Positions 7,592 to 10,000 of a stretch of 10,000 nt of DNA are shown piece after piece. The stretch spans positions 1 through 10,000 of the forward strand of contig NZ_JAIWOI010000076.1 in assembly GCF_020217005.1 (NCBI RefSeq). Direction: 5' to 3'. Within the stretch, counting starts at the first letter, position 1; each line of letters starts with the position of its first letter. The stretch is from Rheinheimera sp. Lineage in GTDB: Bacteria > Pseudomonadota > Gammaproteobacteria > Enterobacterales > Alteromonadaceae. The position numbers and the translations under genes are program-made. Below the pieces are notes generated by a model. That model was not told where the DNA came from and searched no databases. It saw only the letters and a program-made list of their open reading frames with translations.

Positions 7592-8572
7592 TTACTTGAT
7601 GCCTAAGTCAGCCAGAGCTTTAGCAGCTACTGTAGCTGGTACTGGCACGTAACCGTCGTGAGCTACAACGTCCTGACCATTTTTTGACAGCACGAAGCGA
7701 ACAAACTCACGCTCTAAAGGCTGCATTTCTTTGTTCGGGTGTTTATTCACATAAACGTACAGGAAACGTGATAATGGGTATTTACCATCTAAAGCGTGGT
7801 CTGCATTGGGTGCATAAAACGGCTCACCTTCTTTCTTCGCTAAAGGTAAAGCGCGTACGCTTGATGTGATATAACCGATACCTGAGTAGCCAATACCATT
7901 GATAGACTCGCTGATACCCTGCACTACTGAAGCAGAACCAGGCTGTTCGTTGATGCTGGATTTAAAGTCGCCGCCACATAAAGCCACATCTTTGAAGTAA
8001 CCGTAAGTACCAGATACAGCGTTACGGCTATATACAGTGAAATCACGATTCGCCCACGCGCCTTCCATGCCTAACTGGCCCCAACGTGTCACATCTTCTT
8101 TATAGCCACATTTACGGGTTGCAGAGAAAATTGCATCCACCTGAGCAATAGTCAGACCTTTTAACGGGTTGTCTTTATTCACGTACACAGCTAATAAGTC
8201 GATAGCTACCGGAATAGCCATTGGTTTGTAGCCGTACTTGGCTTCGAAATCCTGCACTTCCGATGGCTTCATCGCACGGCTCATAGGGCCAAAGTTTGAT
8301 GTGCCTTCAGTTAAAGCTGTAGGAGCAGTAGAAGAACCAGCACCCTGAATTTGGATATTTACGTTCGGGTACTGCTTACGGAATTCTTCAGCCCATTTGG
8401 TCATCAGGTTGTTTAAGGTATCAGAACCAATGCTGGAAATGTTGCCTGAAACACCAGTAGATTTTACATAAGCTGGCAATTTAGGGTCAGCTTCGATAAT
8501 GGCCGCCTGAGCTGTCAGACCTAAAGCCGCTGCAATCAGACTTAATGAAGTTAATAACTTTGCTACTTTCAC
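7592..8572 (-). CDS. pstS: Periplasmic phosphate-binding protein PstS
   Basis: High-affinity phosphate receptor delivering phosphate to PstC/PstA. The 326-residue protein starts with a typical Sec signal peptide: K3/K5, a hydrophobic core about 6-20, likely cleavage after TAQA at 23 or 24. Phosphate-binding loops of the family are visible at 47-52 (SIGSDT), 77-87 ([11 protein letters not shown], the Ser/Thr-rich helix-start loop), 93-100 (NFGPMSRA) and 182-190 (SRNAVSGTY). Asp124 in [10 protein letters not shown] fits the conserved ligand-contacting Asp. Cys155 and Cys199 are the only cysteines of the mature protein and could form a disulfide. The start is GTG (8570-8572) with GAGGAG (8579-8584) 6 nt upstream; no better ATG is available. 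Layout and length resemble the PstS form common in marine gammaproteobacteria rather than the E. coli one. Transcribed alone, ahead of pstCAB-phoU, from a Pho promoter. Confidence 0.96.
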   Translation of the reverse strand: MKVAKLLTSLSLIAAALGLTAQAAIIEADPKLPAYVKSTGVSGNISSIGSDTLNNLMTKWAEEFRKQYPNVNIQIQGAGSSTAPTALTEGTSNFGPMSRAMKPSEVQDFEAKYGYKPMAIPVAIDLLAVYVNKDNPLKGLTIAQVDAIFSATRKCGYKEDVTRWGQLGMEGAWANRDFTVYSRNAVSGTYGYFKDVALCGGDFKSSINEQPGSASVVQGISESINGIGYSGIGYITSSVRALPLAKKEGEPFYAPNADHALDGKYPLSRFLYVYVNKHPNKEMQPLEREFVRFVLSKNGQDVVAHDGYVPVPATVAAKALADLGIK

Positions 8573-8632
8573 GTTGCTCTCCTCACAACAGACGAAATGT
8601 CTGTTCGTGGTTCAGGTTGTTTTCTGTGGGTT

Positions 8633-8638
8633 ATCATA
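8633..8638 (-). promoter_or_regulatory. -10 element of the pstS Pho promoter
   Basis: TATGAT on the minus strand, five of six matches to TATAAT, 10 nt downstream of the Pho box at 8649-8666. Transcription would start near 8626, leaving a leader of about 54 nt before the GTG. Confidence 0.68.
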
Positions 8639-8648
8639 AGAAAGAAAT

Positions 8649-8666
8649 ATGACACTAATATGACGA
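8649..8666 (-). promoter_or_regulatory. Pho box (PhoB binding site) upstream of pstS
   Basis: Minus strand TCGTCATATTAGTGTCAT holds two GTCAT units at exactly 11-bp period, the PhoB direct-repeat pattern. The A-rich stretch upstream (complement of about 8693-8708) could act as an UP-like element. Its 10-nt spacing to TATGAT equals that at pstC, and the two sites support each other. Confidence 0.75.
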
Positions 8667-8846
8667 AACAGCAGAACATATTTTGACCGCTATTATTTTT
8701 TTTGATTTTGCGGGGAGAATTGCGACGACTTGACTGTCAAAAACCAGCCAGAGGTCTACAATGGGGGAAGCCGAGTCTGGCTAACTCACTGTTTTTTTAA
8801 GCTCTTTTCACTTTTTATCAAATTTGATCTGTCCAGGAGAAGTAAG

Positions 8847-9347
8847 ATGAAGCAGTTGATATTAACTGTAATAGGTCAGGATAAAGCTGGTTTAGTAGAA
8901 CAACTTGCCACAGTGATCGGCAGCCATCATGGCAACTGGATGGCCAGTAACCTGAGCCATTTGGGTGGGTATTTTGCGGGCATATTACAACTGGAAGTCC
9001 CTGAAGAGCATGTGTTTGCGCTGACAACAGAACTGGAGCGCATGTCTGATCTGGATATTAAAATTCAGCAAGGTTTAAACTCCGAAGTACATCCGGATAA
9101 ACAATTGCAATTTGTGATCACCGGCAATGACAGACCTGGCATAGTCCGGGAGTTATCCAGCGTGATGAAACACAAGGGCGCAAATATTATTCATTTTGAA
9201 AGCTCCCAACAAAGCGCTCCAAACTGGGGGGTGCCACTTTTCCATGCGATAGCCACTGTTGAACTGCCCGCAGGACTCAATAAAGATGAGGTCGTGAAGG
9301 CGTTGGAAGCCATAGCATCGGACGTAGTAGTTGACGTTGACCACTAA
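8847..9347 (+). CDS. Two-ACT-domain protein of the glycine cleavage repressor (GcvR) family
   Basis: A 166-residue cytoplasmic protein made of two ACT domains: about 3-75 (LILTVIGQDKAGLVEQLATVI) and about 86-163 (LQFVITGNDRPGIVRELSSVM). The paired D-x-A/P-G-[IL]-V motifs (12-16 and 95-100) mark the start of the ligand-sensing helix in each domain. ACT domains bind amino acids; in E. coli, GcvR binds GcvA and, responding to glycine, blocks activation of gcvTHP. By architecture this belongs to COG2716 (GcvR), but no DNA-binding domain or gcv gene is near, so its role here is not proven. ATG 8847 is chosen because AGGAG (8835-8839) lies 7 nt upstream. The frame is open to 8730, but that N-terminal stretch (MTVKNQPEV...) is not domain-like. 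Diverges from pstS and precedes ppk1. Confidence 0.88.
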   Translation: MKQLILTVIGQDKAGLVEQLATVIGSHHGNWMASNLSHLGGYFAGILQLEVPEEHVFALTTELERMSDLDIKIQQGLNSEVHPDKQLQFVITGNDRPGIVRELSSVMKHKGANIIHFESSQQSAPNWGVPLFHAIATVELPAGLNKDEVVKALEAIASDVVVDVDH

Positions 9348-9381
9348 AACCGGCATTCACTTTAAAATATTGATGCAAACG

Positions 9382-9406
9382 AAGGATCAAGCTCTTGATC
9401 CTTTCA
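9382..9406 (+). terminator. Palindromic hairpin, probable weak terminator after the ACT-domain gene
   Basis: Perfect 10-bp arms AAGGATCAAG (9382-9391) and CTTGATCCTT (9394-9403) are separated by 2 nt, so the real loop is at least 4 nt. The T tract is short (TTTC) and GC content modest, so termination may be partial. It starts 34 nt after the stop. Its right arm touches the first of the Pho-like repeats before ppk. Confidence 0.55.
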
Positions 9407-9429
9407 TCAGTCTGTCATAAAACTGCCAT
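9401..9429 (+). promoter_or_regulatory. Pho box upstream of ppk, three units at 11-bp period
   Basis: The 18-bp CTGTCATAAAACTGCCAT at 9412-9429 is the best consensus-like Pho box in the window on its own strand. A further unit CTTTCAT at 9401-9407 keeps the 11-bp phase, giving CTTTCAT, CTGTCAT and CTGCCAT in tandem. It lies 33 nt before the ppk ATG. No good -10 is at the usual 10-nt distance (CCAAAC is there); TAGAGT at 9429-9434 is closer than expected, so the transcription start is unclear. Confidence 0.62.
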
Positions 9430-9462
9430 AGAGTAGCTCCCAAACCCGATCAGGAGCGCGTT

Positions 9463-10000
9463 ATGGTCATTACAGAGCTAATACATACTGTGAGCGATAC
9501 GAATTATTTTCCCCGTGAATTAAGTTGGCTGTCATTTAATGGCCGTGTGTTGCAGGAAGCAGCGGACGAGCGTAACCCTTTGATTGAGCGTTTACGTTTT
9601 TTAGGTATTTACTCCAATAACATGGATGAGTTTTTCCGGGTTAGGGTCGCTGACGTCAAACGCCGGATCCTGCTTAAAAAATACCATGCTGATGAACAGG
9701 AAGATGCAGAACAATTGCTGCATGATATTCAACATATAGTGCTGAAGCTTGGCGAGCGCTTTAATAAAATTTATGACGACTTGCAGCAGGAATTACGCAA
9801 ACACAATATTGAACTCATTGACAACTTTAAGCTGACCGATGCCCAGGCGCAGTGGGCCAGAAGTTTTTACCGCAGTGAAATACAACGGCATTTATCTCCT
9901 ATCATTCTGTCCGCTGAAGAAGTCAAACTGGCCAAGCATTTAGAAGACAACGCCACTTACCTGATGGTGGAGATGACAGGGGCGAACAAAGCGGAATACG
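9463..10000 (+). CDS. ppk1: Polyphosphate kinase 1, N-terminal part (runs off right edge)
   Basis: Reversibly transfers the gamma phosphate of ATP onto long polyphosphate chains, storing phosphate; membrane-associated in E. coli. The visible 179 residues are clearly the N-terminal domain of Ppk1, matching E. coli Ppk by eye at PRELSWLSFNGRVLQEAADERNPL (17-40), RLRFLGIYSNNMDEFFRVRVADVKRRI (43-69) and QRHLSPIIL (141-149). The first segment includes the conserved ELSWLSFN, and the SNN(M/L)DEF region contains an Asn reported to contact the ATP base in E. coli Ppk. The family is about 690 residues long, so three quarters, including the catalytic His, lie outside. ATG 9463 has AGGAG (9452-9456) 6 nt upstream; a GTG at codon 10 is less likely. 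Its Pho box places it with the pst genes in the same response. Confidence 0.95.
   Translation, partial: MVITELIHTVSDTNYFPRELSWLSFNGRVLQEAADERNPLIERLRFLGIYSNNMDEFFRVRVADVKRRILLKKYHADEQEDAEQLLHDIQHIVLKLGERFNKIYDDLQQELRKHNIELIDNFKLTDAQAQWARSFYRSEIQRHLSPIILSAEEVKLAKHLEDNATYLMVEMTGANKAEY

Larger units (their letters stand above)
8573..8846. other. Divergent intergenic region between pstS and the ACT-domain gene
   Basis: This 274-nt region holds the pstS leader and Pho promoter on its left. The rightward promoter for the ACT gene is not clear: TACAAT at 8757-8762 is a plausible -10, but the good -35 TTGACT (8730-8735) lies 21 nt away, too far for a standard promoter. A weak Pho-box-like sequence, CTGTCAAAAACCAGCCAG, is at 8734-8751. 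I see no small gene here. Confidence 0.5.

Noticed and set aside
8730..8762. Promoter TTGACT ... TACAAT for the ACT-domain gene
   Set aside because: The 21-nt spacer is too long for a standard sigma-70 promoter.
8730..8846. Longer N-terminus of the ACT-domain protein (from 8730)
   Set aside because: It begins with a non-ATG codon, lacks a ribosome site and adds sequence not seen in ACT proteins. ATG 8847 has AGGAG at good spacing.

Overview
The window looks like chromosomal DNA of a gammaproteobacterium, probably from the Alteromonadales / Rheinheimera-Alishewanella neighbourhood. That placement is an inference from the style of the PhoU, PstB, PstS and Ppk proteins, the long forms of PstC and PstA, and moderate GC; no rRNA or other decisive marker is present. 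Almost everything here concerns inorganic phosphate: high-affinity uptake, low-affinity uptake, their PhoU-type regulators, and polyphosphate synthesis. There are no mobile elements, tRNAs, rRNAs or CRISPR arrays.

Minus strand, read right to left. pstS (GTG start at 8572) encodes the periplasmic phosphate-binding protein. It has a Pho box and a correctly spaced -10, and ends in a strong hairpin terminator (7540-7576). pstC, pstA, pstB and phoU follow (7403 to 1664) under a second Pho box/-10 pair at 7467-7500 and end in a terminator at 1602-1640. A separate two-gene unit comes next: a PhoU-like COG1392/TIGR00153 protein (1512-838) and a PiT-family phosphate permease starting at 818 and cut by the left edge.

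Plus strand. Divergent from pstS is a two-ACT-domain protein of the GcvR type (8847-9347), followed by a palindromic hairpin. Then comes ppk1 (from 9463, cut by the right edge), preceded by a Pho-box-like element made of three 7-bp units at 11-bp period.

How the parts fit: under phosphate limitation PhoB~P (phoB/phoR are not in the window) would bind the boxes before pstS, pstC and ppk. PstS delivers phosphate to the PstC/PstA channel powered by PstB, and PhoU reports transport status to the PhoR/PhoB system. Pit with its COG1392 partner is the low-affinity route, and Ppk1 stores phosphate as polyphosphate. The less ordinary points are the large extra periplasmic regions in both PstC and PstA, the uncoupling of pstS from pstCAB-phoU by a terminator plus a second Pho promoter, a near-perfect hairpin at the pstA/pstB junction that makes the pstB start ambiguous, and the triple-repeat Pho element at ppk. 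I found no clearly new system; this is a well-organised phosphate-acquisition island.
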